Source: Mesorhizobium loti R88b (lineage in GTDB: Bacteria > Pseudomonadota > Alphaproteobacteria > Rhizobiales > Rhizobiaceae). From it: 64,000 bases of DNA. The position numbers were made by a program, and so were the translations under genes. This document shows, one piece after another, positions 51,008 to 59,536 of the stretch (position 1 is the first letter of the stretch; each line of letters begins with the position of its first letter). The notes beneath the pieces are model-generated. The model was given only the letters and a program-made list of their open reading frames with translations, did no database searches and was not told the origin of the DNA. The stretch covers positions 5,581,001-5,645,000 of the forward strand of contig NZ_CP033367.1 in the NCBI RefSeq assembly GCF_013170845.1. Reading direction: 5' to 3'.

Positions 51008-51568
51008 ATGAACTCTTGGCTTTCTAGACTGGGGCGTACGAGACTGGGGCTTTCGAGCACCTTGGCGAAAGCCATTTTTGTCGTTGCCCTGTCGGCGGCC
51101 GGTCTGTTGGTCGCCAGTCAGGCCAATGCCGCGCAGCCGAGCGGCACGGTGCGCTCGACGCACGGCGCCTGGTCGATCATCTGCGACACGCCGGCCGGTG
51201 CAACTTCTGAACAATGCGTGATGATGCAGAATGTCGTCGCCGAGGATCGCCCGGAGATGGGGCTGTCGGTCGTCGTGCTGCGGACCGCCGACAACAAGGC
51301 CGAGATCCTGCGGGTGCTGGCGCCGCTCGGCGTGCTCCTGCCTAACGGGCTTGGCCTCAATGTCGACGGCAAGGACATCGGCCGCGCCTATTTCGTGCGC
51401 TGCTTCCAGGACGGCTGCTATGCCGAAGTGATCCTCGAAAAGCCGCTGCTCGACACGCTTAAGACCGGCACGTCGGCCACCTTCATCGTCTTCCAGACGC
51501 CGGAAGAAGGCATCGGCATTCCCGTTGATCTCAAGGGCTTCGCCGACGGTTTCGCCGCCCTGCCCTGA
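51008..51568 (+). CDS. Invasion-associated locus B (IalB) family protein
   Basis: A 186-residue exported protein of the IalB family, named after a Bartonella protein implicated in erythrocyte invasion but widespread in free-living rhizobia. The start is the ATG at 51008, giving a signal peptide with positive N-terminus and hydrophobic core IFVVALSAAGLLVASQANA (to about residue 41). The mature part shows the family pattern STHGAWSIICDT near 50, Cys pairs (EQCVMM and FQDGCYAEV), and LPNGLGLNVDGKDIGRAYF near 110. Function here unknown, perhaps envelope. Confidence 0.85.
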   Translation: MNSWLSRLGRTRLGLSSTLAKAIFVVALSAAGLLVASQANAAQPSGTVRSTHGAWSIICDTPAGATSEQCVMMQNVVAEDRPEMGLSVVVLRTADNKAEILRVLAPLGVLLPNGLGLNVDGKDIGRAYFVRCFQDGCYAEVILEKPLLDTLKTGTSATFIVFQTPEEGIGIPVDLKGFADGFAALP

Positions 51569-51646
51569 CGTCAGGACGCTTGCGGAAAACTCGATCCTGG
51601 CGCACAATTCCCAGGGGATGCGGGTTTTTTGGCGGTGGGGATCATC

Positions 51647-52114
51647 ATGCGCTCGTTTTCTTTGCTTCTATCCGCGGGTCTGATTTCGACTGGCGCGGTT
51701 TCTGTTGCTTGGGCTGACAATCCCGAAATCATCACGGCACCTGATCCCAACGCAATTCTCGACATTGCAAAGGGTTATGGCTCGGCCAAGCTGGACAAGG
51801 ACGACGGTGGCGATCCGATGGTCTCCGGCCGGCTCGAAGGCATGAAGTATGTCATCTACTTCTATGGCTGCGAAAACCACGAGAAGTGCAAATCGATCCA
51901 GTTTTCCTCGGGCTACACCGATGCCTTCACGGTCGAGCAGGCCAATGAGTGGAACAAGAAATTTCGCTGGGTCAAGGCATTTTCCGGCGACGGATCCAAC
52001 TTCAAGATGGATGTCAGCTTCATCGGCGGCATCACCAAGGCCAATCTCGAGGAAGATTTCTCGAACTGGGATTCGATGACCACCAACATCAAGGACTTCA
52101 TCAACCAGAAGTGA
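51647..52114 (+). CDS. Secreted YbjN-domain protein
   Basis: A 155-residue protein with a signal peptide (SFSLLLSAGLISTGAVSVAWA, roughly residues 3-23) and a YbjN-like domain. Typical pieces are LDIAKGYGSAKLDKDDGGDPMVSG near 36-59, which continues as GRLEGMKYVIYFYGCENHEKC, then WNKKFRWVKAFSGDGSNFKMDV near 102-123, and a helical C-terminus. The ATG at 51647 with GGGG upstream is preferred over the GTG-like start 6 codons earlier. The YbjN fold resembles secretion-chaperone-like domains; no activity is known. It follows the IalB-like gene on the same strand. Confidence 0.8.
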   Translation: MRSFSLLLSAGLISTGAVSVAWADNPEIITAPDPNAILDIAKGYGSAKLDKDDGGDPMVSGRLEGMKYVIYFYGCENHEKCKSIQFSSGYTDAFTVEQANEWNKKFRWVKAFSGDGSNFKMDVSFIGGITKANLEEDFSNWDSMTTNIKDFINQK

Positions 52115-52133
52115 CGCCGGCGGCCTGCCGGCG
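52115..52133 (+). terminator. GC-rich hairpin after the YbjN gene
   Basis: CGCCGGC and GCCGGCG form a perfect 7-bp stem with the loop GGCCT, starting directly at the stop codon of the YbjN gene. No T-tract follows (ATCGCATTTG), so it may be a weak terminator or mRNA-stabilising hairpin before tldD. Confidence 0.4.
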
Positions 52134-52231
52134 ATCGCATTTGTTCCCGCATCGCGGCGGGACGATTGTCTCGGCGCGGCTTCGCGCCTACATCGTGGGA
52201 AACAAGATCTCTTCCCACGAATGGATGCGCC

Positions 52232-53644
52232 ATGAACAGCCTGATCGGCCAATTCGACATTTCAGACGATCGCATCAAGCAGATCGTCACTGAGACCATC
52301 AACGGCGCCGACGACGGCGAACTGTTTCTCGAATACAGCGAGAGCGAGGCGCTGATGTTCGACAATGGCCGGCTGAAGACCGCCAATTTCAACACCGACC
52401 AGGGTTTTGGCCTGCGCGCGGTTGCGGGTGAAGCCAGCGGCTACGCTCATTCGAGCGACCTGTCCGAGGCTTCGCTGCTGCGCGCGGCCGCCGCTGTCTC
52501 GACCGTCAAGGGTGGCTATTCCGGCACGCTTGCCGCCGCACCGGCCCGCACCAATACCCATCTCTACGGCGATGAGAACCCGATCCCCTCGCCCTCCTTC
52601 GAGGCCAAGGCAAAGCTGCTGCAAGAAATCGACGCCTGGCTGCGTGCGCAGGATCCGCGCGTGCGCCAGGTGACCGCCTCGCTCGCCGCTTCCTGGCAGC
52701 ATGTCGAGATCGTGCGCGCCGATGGCCAGGTGGTGCGCGATATCAGGCCGCTGGTCCGCATCAACGTCTCGGTAGTGGTTGGCGATGGCGACCGCCAGGA
52801 AAGCGGCTCCTACGGCATGGGCGGCCGCAAGGCGTTCGGCGAATTCCTGATCGAGGACGCCTGGCAGCACGCCGCCAAGGAGGCGCTCCGGCAGGCGCTG
52901 GTCAACCTCGAGGCCATTCCGGCGCCGGCGGGCACGTTCGACATCGTGCTGTCCAGCGGCTGGCCGGGCGTGATGCTGCACGAAGCCGTCGGCCATGGGC
53001 TGGAAGGCGATTTCAACCGCAAGAAGACCTCCGCCTTCGCCGGCCTGCTCGGCCAGCAGGTTGCCGCAAAGGGCGTCACCGTCGTCGATGACGGCACGAT
53101 CCCCGAGCGGCGCGGTTCACTCACCGTCGACGACGAGGGCACGCCTTCGGCCCGCAACGTGCTGATCGAGGACGGCAAACTGGTCGGCTACATGCAGGAC
53201 CGGCAGAACGCCCGGCTGATGGGCATGAAGGCGACCGGCAACGGCCGGCGCGAAGGCTACGCGCACCAGCCTATGCCGCGCATGACCAACACCTACATGA
53301 CATCAGGCGACATGGAGCCGGACGAGATCATCGCCTCGGTCAAGAACGGCATCTATGCCGTTTCCTTCGGTGGCGGCCAGGTCGACATCACTTCGGGCAA
53401 ATTCGTGTTCGGCTGCACCGAGGCCTACATGATCGAGAACGGCAAGGTGACGCAGCCGATCAAGGGCGCGATGCTGATCGGCAACGGGCCGGATGCCATG
53501 CACCGCGTCTCGATGGTCGGCAACGACATGAAGCTCGACAACGGCATCGGCATGTGTGGCAAGGCCGGACAAGGTGTGCCGGTCGGCGTCGGCCAGCCGC
53601 ATCTCAGGATGAACCAGATGACGGTCGGCGGCACCCGGGTTTGA
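52232..53644 (+). CDS. tldD: Metalloprotease TldD
   Basis: Subunit of the TldD/TldE (PmbA) protease that degrades unfolded peptides and processes microcins and some antitoxins. From ATG 52232 the protein has 470 residues. The zinc motif is HEAVGHGLEGD near residue 252 (HExxxH), and GMCGKAGQGVPVGVGQPHL near the C-terminus supplies the conserved final Cys/Gly region. SGKFVFGCTEAYMIENGKV near 390 is also diagnostic. PmbA/tldE is not in the window. It is followed by a toxin-antitoxin pair, which is a chance neighbour unless TldD acts on the antitoxin, which the sequence does not show. Confidence 0.94.
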   Translation: MNSLIGQFDISDDRIKQIVTETINGADDGELFLEYSESEALMFDNGRLKTANFNTDQGFGLRAVAGEASGYAHSSDLSEASLLRAAAAVSTVKGGYSGTLAAAPARTNTHLYGDENPIPSPSFEAKAKLLQEIDAWLRAQDPRVRQVTASLAASWQHVEIVRADGQVVRDIRPLVRINVSVVVGDGDRQESGSYGMGGRKAFGEFLIEDAWQHAAKEALRQALVNLEAIPAPAGTFDIVLSSGWPGVMLHEAVGHGLEGDFNRKKTSAFAGLLGQQVAAKGVTVVDDGTIPERRGSLTVDDEGTPSARNVLIEDGKLVGYMQDRQNARLMGMKATGNGRREGYAHQPMPRMTNTYMTSGDMEPDEIIASVKNGIYAVSFGGGQVDITSGKFVFGCTEAYMIENGKVTQPIKGAMLIGNGPDAMHRVSMVGNDMKLDNGIGMCGKAGQGVPVGVGQPHLRMNQMTVGGTRV

Positions 53645-53678
53645 GGCCAATCCGGCAGGCTTGAATGTCTTCCGCGAC

Positions 53679-53702
53679 AAGACTATCTTACCATTGTCTT
53701 AC
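53679..53702 (+). promoter_or_regulatory. Putative autoregulatory operator of the toxin-antitoxin pair
   Basis: Two direct TCTTAC repeats at 53686-53691 and 53697-53702 lie 11 bp apart, one helical turn, and AAGAC/GTCTT at 53679-53683 and 53696-53700 form an inverted pair around them. The site lies 17 bp before the antitoxin ATG, where AbrB-type antitoxins usually bind to repress their own operon. Confidence 0.45.
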
Positions 53703-53718
53703 ACGAAAGCGTGACGCG

Positions 53719-53994
53719 ATGGCTGCAACAGAAAAACTTGTAACGACCGTCTCCACCAAGGGACAGGTAATCCTGCCCAGCGCGATCCGGAAACAGAGGG
53801 ACTGGGGCGCGGGCACGCGCTTGGAGGTCGAAGACACTCCTGATGGAGTCCTTTTGAAATTGGCGCCGGCCTTTGCCCCGACGCGACCAGAAGATGTCTT
53901 TGGCGTCCTGCCACGCAACGGCACCCCGAAGACGCTGGAGGAAATGGACGCCGCCGTCCTTGCTGAAGCACGGCGACGCGATGCTCGCAATTGA
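53719..53994 (+). CDS. vapB: AbrB/SpoVT-type (VapB-like) antitoxin
   Basis: A 91-residue protein with an N-terminal swapped-hairpin AbrB domain: TTVSTKGQVILPSAIRKQ at about residues 9-26, followed by GTRLEVEDTPDGVLLKLAP. The C-terminal half is acidic and helical (EEMDAAVLAEARRRDARN), the part that should wrap around the toxin. The ATG at 53719 follows a possible operator. The toxin ATG lies inside its last codons, with a 14-bp overlap. The gene name is by analogy with VapBC pairs that use AbrB-type antitoxins. Confidence 0.83.
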   Translation: MAATEKLVTTVSTKGQVILPSAIRKQRDWGAGTRLEVEDTPDGVLLKLAPAFAPTRPEDVFGVLPRNGTPKTLEEMDAAVLAEARRRDARN

Positions 53995-54370
53995 TACCAA
54001 TGTTGTCGTCAGGTATTTGACGAACGACCATCCCGATCAATCCCCGCGAGCACGGCGGCTTATCGATGGTCAGCCTGTCTTTGTCTCTGTCACGGTAATC
54101 CTGGAGGCAGAGTGGGTGCTGCGCAGCGCCTATGGTCATAGCCAGGCCGTGATAGCCAGCACACTGCGGATGTTCGGCGGGTTACCCACGGTGGAGCTGG
54201 AAGATGCCGCGATTGTCTCCTCTGCGCTGGATCTGTCGGAGGCAGGAATGGATTTCGCAGATGCGCTGCATCTGAGGAAATCAGCGCATTGTGCCGGCTT
54301 GGCAACCTTTGACCGTAATTTCCTCAAGGCTGCGAGGGCGGCCGGATATAGCAGCGTGCAGGAAGCCTGA
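53981..54370 (+). CDS. vapC: PIN-domain toxin (VapC-like ribonuclease)
   Basis: A 129-residue PIN-domain RNase, the toxin of a type II pair. The acidic residues that bind metal are in AIDTNVVVRYL (Asp 5), TVILEAEWVLRSAY near 45 (Glu), MDFADALHL near 90 (Asp), and ATFDRNF near 109 (Asp). The product is expected to cleave tRNA or rRNA when freed from its antitoxin. The start overlaps the antitoxin gene by 14 bp, giving coupled synthesis. No transposase is adjacent, although pairs of this kind are often transferred. Confidence 0.87.
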   Translation: MLAIDTNVVVRYLTNDHPDQSPRARRLIDGQPVFVSVTVILEAEWVLRSAYGHSQAVIASTLRMFGGLPTVELEDAAIVSSALDLSEAGMDFADALHLRKSAHCAGLATFDRNFLKAARAAGYSSVQEA

Positions 54371-54569
54371 CGAGGACGCGCGGTCTGGACGCTCTGACGC
54401 TCGAACTTGGCCTGATGCGCCGGCTGATCCTTGTTTTCCAGCCTGAATCCCGGCTCCTACCTTGAAGTGAACACAATCGACGTTAGGAAATCATTAAGTC
54501 TTTAACTGCCTGGGCTGCTTTTGCGCACGGACGTAGCACCAGTTCCTCGTTGTGGTGGTGGTTTTGGCA

Positions 54570-55253
54570 ATGCGGCATTCCCTAGCTTCGTCTTTCCTGC
54601 TTGGCTTTGTTTCGTTGATTGGTGCGACATCGCTGCCAGCAAGTCCGGCGGCAGCGCAGTCGACATGGTTCAAGTCACAATCGGCGCAATCTTCCACGGA
54701 TGGAGCGCGCTCCGCCGCCGTGGGTGGAAGCACCAGCGTGCCCTACGGCTGGCTCGATTTCTGCCATCGCCGGCCAAAAGAGTGCAAGGTGCCCGTTCTG
54801 CCAGCCGCGAGTGTAAAACTGACCGCGCAGAACCTACGCATCCTCAAGCGCATAAATCAGACGGCCAACAATTCCATCAAGCCGGTCAGCAACTTTGAGC
54901 ATTGGGGCACGATGGAGGACCACTGGGATTACCCGGTTGACGGCAAGGGCGACTGCAAGATCTACGCGCTCTACAAGCGCAAGCTTCTTCGGGAGGCTGG
55001 GTTCCCCCGGCAGGCGCTTTTGATGACAGTCGTGCGCGACCTCGACAATGAGGGCCACACCATCCTGACGGTGAAAACCGACAAGGGCGATCTCGTCCTC
55101 GACAATCTGGTCAACGAAATCAGGCCCTGGAACGCGACCGGCTACTACTTCCTGAAACGCCAGTCGCAGCAGAATCCGAATGTCTGGGTGTCGATCAACC
55201 AGCGTGGTGGCACGCCTAAGACACCCGCGAATGTTGCCAAACTCGTAGACTGA
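54570..55253 (+). CDS. Transglutaminase-like cysteine peptidase (BTLCP)
   Basis: A 227-residue exported protein of the bacterial transglutaminase-like cysteine proteinase family (DUF920). The ATG at 54570 gives a signal peptide with core ASSFLLGFVSLIGATSLPA (about residues 5-23). The catalytic triad is evident: Cys in GKGDCKIYALYKRKLL near 131, His in EGHTILTVKTDKG near 167 and Asp in LVLDNLVNEIRPW near 184. FCHRRPKECKV near 64 is also typical. In rhizobia and pseudomonads these proteins (LapG-like group) may cut large surface adhesins; whether this one does so is unknown. No lapD-like gene is adjacent, though an EAL protein lies 17 kb away. Confidence 0.87.
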   Translation: MRHSLASSFLLGFVSLIGATSLPASPAAAQSTWFKSQSAQSSTDGARSAAVGGSTSVPYGWLDFCHRRPKECKVPVLPAASVKLTAQNLRILKRINQTANNSIKPVSNFEHWGTMEDHWDYPVDGKGDCKIYALYKRKLLREAGFPRQALLMTVVRDLDNEGHTILTVKTDKGDLVLDNLVNEIRPWNATGYYFLKRQSQQNPNVWVSINQRGGTPKTPANVAKLVD

Positions 55254-55449
55254 GGGCTTGTCGGAACCGTACCGCTCCAGGCATCGCAAGCGTTCGGTGG
55301 CTGCCGATATGGCGGATGCCGTGACTGTCTCTTCCGTACTCGATCCGGCCCAAGTCGAAGCTGATAGAAACCCGGTTCACGCTTCCCCGGAATTGCCGCC
55401 AGCCCCGAGGTTTAGGCTGGCAGCAGTATCTTGGCCGTGGAGCCGATGA

Positions 55450-55722
55450 TCAGGTGGCTTTGCCGCCGTTCTTCTTGCAGTCGGCCCGGAATTTTTCGCG
55501 CGCCTTGCCGTGCAGCTTCTGGGCATCGGCAAGTGCTGAACATTGCTTCGAAATCGCGGTTTTCTCCGGCGTCATGGCAGTCGTCTTTGGCTTCTTCGCG
55601 GGGGCGGCAGTGGTGGTCGTGGCCGGCGCGGTCGTGGTGGTTGCCGTCGTCGCTGCCGCGGCAGCTCCCGTCATAATAAACCCGGCTACGGCGATAGACG
55701 TCAGAACGCTTGCAATCTTCAT
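55450..55722 (-). CDS. Small secreted PsiF-repeat protein
   Basis: A 90-residue exported protein from ATG 55722, with a GGGAGAC ribosome site. The signal peptide (KIASVLTSIAVAGFIMTGAA) is followed by a Thr/Ala-rich low-complexity stretch (TTATTTTAPATTTTAAPA) and one PsiF-type repeat, KQCSALADAQKLHGKAREKF followed by RADCKKNGG, with the two cysteines characteristic of the repeat. PsiF is phosphate-starvation induced in E. coli; I see no PHO box here and no phosphate gene nearby. The gene is downstream of the pseudo-caspase gene on the same strand. Confidence 0.77.
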   Translation of the reverse strand: MKIASVLTSIAVAGFIMTGAAAAATTATTTTAPATTTTAAPAKKPKTTAMTPEKTAISKQCSALADAQKLHGKAREKFRADCKKNGGKAT

Positions 55723-55866
55723 TGTGGTGTCTCCCTTGAGCACCCCACCCAACGTTGACTGGTAACAGCGTGCCAAGGCAGCACGCAATCTTGGCGGTGC
55801 CCAACCACGCAGTTGTGATGTCATCGTGTATCGCCGTGCTAGGCCACGTTCGCAGCCTGACACGCG

Positions 55867-58164
55867 CTATTTTCTGCAGGCAGGCTCATTGGGGTGTCCG
55901 CAAGGCGGCTTCTTGCCGGCCTCCCGCTGCGGCTTTTGCTGTGGCTGAGGCTGCCGCTGTACGTGCGTCTGCGCCTGGAACTGCGGCTTCTGCGGTTTTG
56001 AAAGCACCTGCACCTTCGGCTTGTCTTGCAGCTTCAGCTGACGATGCGGATTGCTGTTCGAGACCTTGTCGCCCGCCGGCCCGCCATTGGCCGGCGGCTT
56101 GTGGAACTTGGGGCTCTTGCCTTGTCCGTTGGCTGCCCCATTCGTCGTATCCGAGCCACCGACGCCCTGACCGTGGAACTTTTTCAATTTGCCATTGGCG
56201 GCGACCGGGCCATTGAGCACTGAGGGATTGTTGGTCTTCAGCTTTAGCTGGGTATTCTGCCCGTTGCCGGCAGATGCTGTGGCGCCGGCCGGGAGCTTGC
56301 GCAACTTTCCGCTCTTGCCCTGTCCATTGGTCATCGGAGCCGCGCCATTGGCGGTCGTCGCGGCATCCGCAACACCCCGCTTGTGCAACAGCTTGCCTGA
56401 TTTGTCGTTGGCCACATTCTGGCCATTGAGGACCGGCTTGCCGTTGACGAGCGGCAGCGTCTTGCCGTCGGCGCCGGGCAAAGCATGGCCGGCCAATTTG
56501 TCCGCCGGCAGTGTTTTCGACAATGGCGCCACGCCGTTCTGCTGTCCCGTTTTGACCAGTTTCGATGGTAGGCCGCCCGGATTGACCTTGGCGAGCGTGG
56601 CTTCCTTCTTCTGCAGGAAAGCCGGCAGCGCCACCTTGGTCGCCAATGCGGCTGCACCGATGCCCACCGCACCCGCGGTCAGCTTCTGGCCGGTGGTGAG
56701 GCCGCCCTGGTTCTCGTTGATCGTCGTGTTGTTGACGATGGTGGTGTTGTGGATGTTGTTGAAGATGACGTTGTTCGGCGGCGGGAAGATGTCATGCGGC
56801 GGGTTCACCCAAACCGGCACGGGCACGAACACCGGCGTCGGCAGCAGGAAGACGCCGATCGGCGGCGGCGGTGGCGGCAGTTCTATGAAGTCGCGCGGCC
56901 GCGGTTGCAGGAAGATCACCGCCACCGGTGGCGGCGGATCGAAGCCGAATTCGGGGTCGTCGAAATAGAGCACAGGCCGGTCGACATAGACGATTTCTTC
57001 CGGCGGCGGCGGCGGCACGTCGTAGGCATAGACGGCAAAACCCTGCGGCGGCTCGAGGGCGGCGTCGAAATGCTCGAGCCTGCGACGGGCATCCCAGGCA
57101 TGGGGGCCATGCGGATAGCGATCGAGATAGGACCAATAGGCTTCGGGCGTGTCCCTGAGCCAGGTCTGGCGCCAGGTGATCGCCTCGCGCCGCGCCGCCA
57201 GGATGGCGCGCACGCGCCTGGCCATCGGGTCGTGGGGATAGGCGACGATGAAGTCTTCGTAGCCGCGCATCGTATCGCGATCGAGGGCCGCGATGTAGGC
57301 GTCATGCGCATCGAAGTCACGGATTTCCTTGGTCCGGTTTGTCCGCACCTCGGCGGCTGAAACCTGCGGCGCCGGGGCATCCGGGCCGCGGTCGAAGAAG
57401 ACGAAGGGATCGGTGATCTTGGAGGCGTTCCAAGGAACCTCCGCGCCATCAGTCACTTCGTTGACCCGTAGCCGCGTGCGGTCGAACACATCGCCAAGCT
57501 GCAGGCCACCATCCCTGATCATCTCGGCAAGCGCCTGCGCATAGGCGCCATACGAGCCCTTGCCTTCAGGCGCGACTGTGCCCGGGGCGGCATTGAAGGC
57601 GACCAGCATGTTCGGGTCGGGGTCGACGAGTGCGAGGCCGCCGGCAAGCGGCTGGTTCGACTTCGCGAAGGAATTTGGTCGTGCCGCGTCTAGCACGACG
57701 ATGTTGACCTTGTTCGGCAAGGCCGCAAGCGGCTTGGTGAGATCGGAAACCCGCACGGCGGCCATCGGCACGTCGGCGGCATTGGCGATCTGGGCATCGA
57801 CCGGCACGAAATAGTTCTCGCCTTCGAACTGCAGGCCCTGGCCTGCCAAATAGACAAACACCACCGCGTCGGGACCGGCTGCCGTCACCTTGGCGAGGAA
57901 ATCGCGGTAGGCGCCCCGCAGCGATTCCTGGTCGACATCGCGCGCGCCGACCACGTCGAAACCCGCCGCCTGCAATGTCTGCGCAATCAGGCCGGCGTCG
58001 TTAGCCGGCGTCGCCAGTGTGCCCGCAGGGTAGGCAGCGTTGCCGATGACGAAGGCAAGGCGTTTTTCGCCTTGCGCCAGCGCCCCGGCCGTCGAGCCGA
58101 ACGCAAAAATCGAGAGAGCGAGGAACAAAGCGAGGAATTTCGAGACCGTCCGCATTACGATCAT
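55867..58164 (-). CDS. Caspase-like (C14 fold) exported protein lacking both catalytic residues
   Basis: A 765-residue secreted protein. A signal peptide (FLALFLALSIFAFGSTAGALA, about 10-30) precedes a caspase/metacaspase p20-like domain at about 33-265: LAFVIGNAAYPAGTLATPAND, DxxL and YLAGQG, VLDAARPN. Active enzymes have YSGHG and LDACRD; here Gln 109 replaces the His and Ala 161 the Cys, so it should be proteolytically dead. Residues about 280-375 are charged, then Pro-rich segments (YDVPPPPPEEIVYVD, ELPPPPPPIGVF) to 470, an Asn-rich stretch, a hydrophobic segment near 500, two 71-residue repeats at 578-648 and 649-719, and a Gln/Pro tail ending PPCGHPNEPACRK. Function unknown; perhaps a scaffold. 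ATG 58155 is another start. Confidence 0.85.
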   Translation of the reverse strand: MIVMRTVSKFLALFLALSIFAFGSTAGALAQGEKRLAFVIGNAAYPAGTLATPANDAGLIAQTLQAAGFDVVGARDVDQESLRGAYRDFLAKVTAAGPDAVVFVYLAGQGLQFEGENYFVPVDAQIANAADVPMAAVRVSDLTKPLAALPNKVNIVVLDAARPNSFAKSNQPLAGGLALVDPDPNMLVAFNAAPGTVAPEGKGSYGAYAQALAEMIRDGGLQLGDVFDRTRLRVNEVTDGAEVPWNASKITDPFVFFDRGPDAPAPQVSAAEVRTNRTKEIRDFDAHDAYIAALDRDTMRGYEDFIVAYPHDPMARRVRAILAARREAITWRQTWLRDTPEAYWSYLDRYPHGPHAWDARRRLEHFDAALEPPQGFAVYAYDVPPPPPEEIVYVDRPVLYFDDPEFGFDPPPPVAVIFLQPRPRDFIELPPPPPPIGVFLLPTPVFVPVPVWVNPPHDIFPPPNNVIFNNIHNTTIVNNTTINENQGGLTTGQKLTAGAVGIGAAALATKVALPAFLQKKEATLAKVNPGGLPSKLVKTGQQNGVAPLSKTLPADKLAGHALPGADGKTLPLVNGKPVLNGQNVANDKSGKLLHKRGVADAATTANGAAPMTNGQGKSGKLRKLPAGATASAGNGQNTQLKLKTNNPSVLNGPVAANGKLKKFHGQGVGGSDTTNGAANGQGKSPKFHKPPANGGPAGDKVSNSNPHRQLKLQDKPKVQVLSKPQKPQFQAQTHVQRQPQPQQKPQREAGKKPPCGHPNEPACRK
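56008..56433 (-). repeat. Two 213-bp (71-residue) imperfect tandem repeats in the pseudo-caspase gene
   Basis: Codons 578-648 (56221-56433) and 649-719 (56008-56220) encode related segments that begin VLNG, contain a GKLxKxxGxGV-like patch, TNGAxxxxNGQGKS and FHKPPANGG or LRKLPAG, and end with QLKLK or QLKLQ. The units are rich in Asn, Gly and Lys. The divergence shows an old duplication. Confidence 0.75.
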
Positions 58165-58297
58165 CCGTCAGGTGAGAGTGCCGATGCTTCCGCCCAAGAG
58201 CCCGGACTAGGCCGGTGCAAAAAGGCGGCTTTGCGGCGCCTTTCGGTCGAGAGCGGCCAGAGTGCCCGGTCTCAACGAAACGTGATCGTTGGCCGGC

Positions 58298-59536
58298 TCA
58301 GCCGCGCCTTCTCCTGGGTTTTTCCAGCAGAGCGACCGCCTCGACATGGGGCGACCACAGGAACTGGTCGACTGGCGTCACGCTTTTCACGGTGTAACCA
58401 CCGTCGATGAGGATGCGCAGGTCACGAGCCAGCGTCACCGGGTTGCAGGATACGGCGGCAACGAAGGGAACATCCGAGCGGGCAATCTGCTTCGACTGGT
58501 CCTCGGCGCCTGCTCGCGGCGGGTCGAAGACGACGCCGTCAAAGGCGTTCAGTTCCTTGAAGGTCAACGGACGGCGGAACAGATCGCGGCGTTCGCCGGT
58601 CACCCGCTTCAAACCGGTCGCGAAGCGTGAGCCCCGGTCGAGCGCCGAAAGTGCCGCCGCATCGCCTTCCACGGCGTGGACTTCCGACTTCGCGGCCAAT
58701 CGCAGGGCAAAGCTGCCGCAACCGGCGAAAAGATCGGCGACCTTCTTGGCGCGCTTGAGATGTCCGCCAACGATCTCGGCCATTGTCTGTTCGGCTGCCT
58801 CGGTCGCCTGCATGAAGGCGCCCGGCGGCAAGGCGACCGCGACGCTGCCGAACATGACCACGGGCTTCCTCGGCTCGATGACGATCTCGTCATCGATGGA
58901 CAGCCTGGCAAAGCCTTGCGCTAGGACAAAATTGGAGGCGATGCGCCGCTGGTGTTCGCCGAGCTTGCCGGAGTCGTGCACCGCGACATCCAGGCCCGAT
59001 CCGGTAACCGTGACCGCCATCCGGAACGATTTCGTGGTTGCGCATATCAAATCGGCGAGCGCCCTCAACCGGTCGAGTGCGGCGACGATCTCGGGCAGCG
59101 AAATCGGGCATTCGGATATGGAAATGATTTCCGGTGACAGATGACGATTGAAGCCGAGCAGCATTCCGGTATCGGCGCGCCGGGCAGCGAGCACGACACG
59201 GCGGCGCGTGTGCGGCGCGCAGGCGACCAGTTCGCCGATCTCGCAATCGATGCCCTTCAGGGCATGCACCACCTTGTCGCGCTTCCACTGGCGATAGGCT
59301 TCGGCCTCGAAATGCTGGAGAGCGCAACCGCCGCATTCGGTGAAATGGCGGCAGGCGGGCTCGATGCGCAGCGGCGAGGCCTCCAGCACCGCCATCAGCG
59401 TGGCACGGTCGCGTTCACGAGCGGCCGTGACAGTCTCCCCCGGCAGCGTGAACGGGATAAAAAGATCGCCGCTTTCGGTCTCGGCAATGCCGTCGCCCTG
59501 AGCGCCAAGCTTTTTGATGGTGAAGCGCGTGCTCAT
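58298..59536 (-). CDS. RNA m5U methyltransferase, RlmD/RumA-like
   Basis: A 412-residue AdoMet-dependent RNA methyltransferase of the TrmA/RlmD/RumA family, probably making 5-methyluridine in rRNA or tRNA. Start ATG 59536 overlaps the tlyA stop by 4 bp; the frame continues upstream only as shadow. The N-terminal TRAM-like part contains GIAETESGDLFIPF, and the iron-sulfur cysteines lie in ACRHFTECGGCALQHF near 62-77 and ISECPISL near 150. The AdoMet site KVADLFAGCGSFALRLA lies near 268, FDPPRAGA near 340, and the catalytic Cys in AVSCNPVTLARDL near 368. The exact target cannot be read. Confidence 0.9.
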   Translation of the reverse strand: MSTRFTIKKLGAQGDGIAETESGDLFIPFTLPGETVTAARERDRATLMAVLEASPLRIEPACRHFTECGGCALQHFEAEAYRQWKRDKVVHALKGIDCEIGELVACAPHTRRRVVLAARRADTGMLLGFNRHLSPEIISISECPISLPEIVAALDRLRALADLICATTKSFRMAVTVTGSGLDVAVHDSGKLGEHQRRIASNFVLAQGFARLSIDDEIVIEPRKPVVMFGSVAVALPPGAFMQATEAAEQTMAEIVGGHLKRAKKVADLFAGCGSFALRLAAKSEVHAVEGDAAALSALDRGSRFATGLKRVTGERRDLFRRPLTFKELNAFDGVVFDPPRAGAEDQSKQIARSDVPFVAAVSCNPVTLARDLRILIDGGYTVKSVTPVDQFLWSPHVEAVALLEKPRRRRG

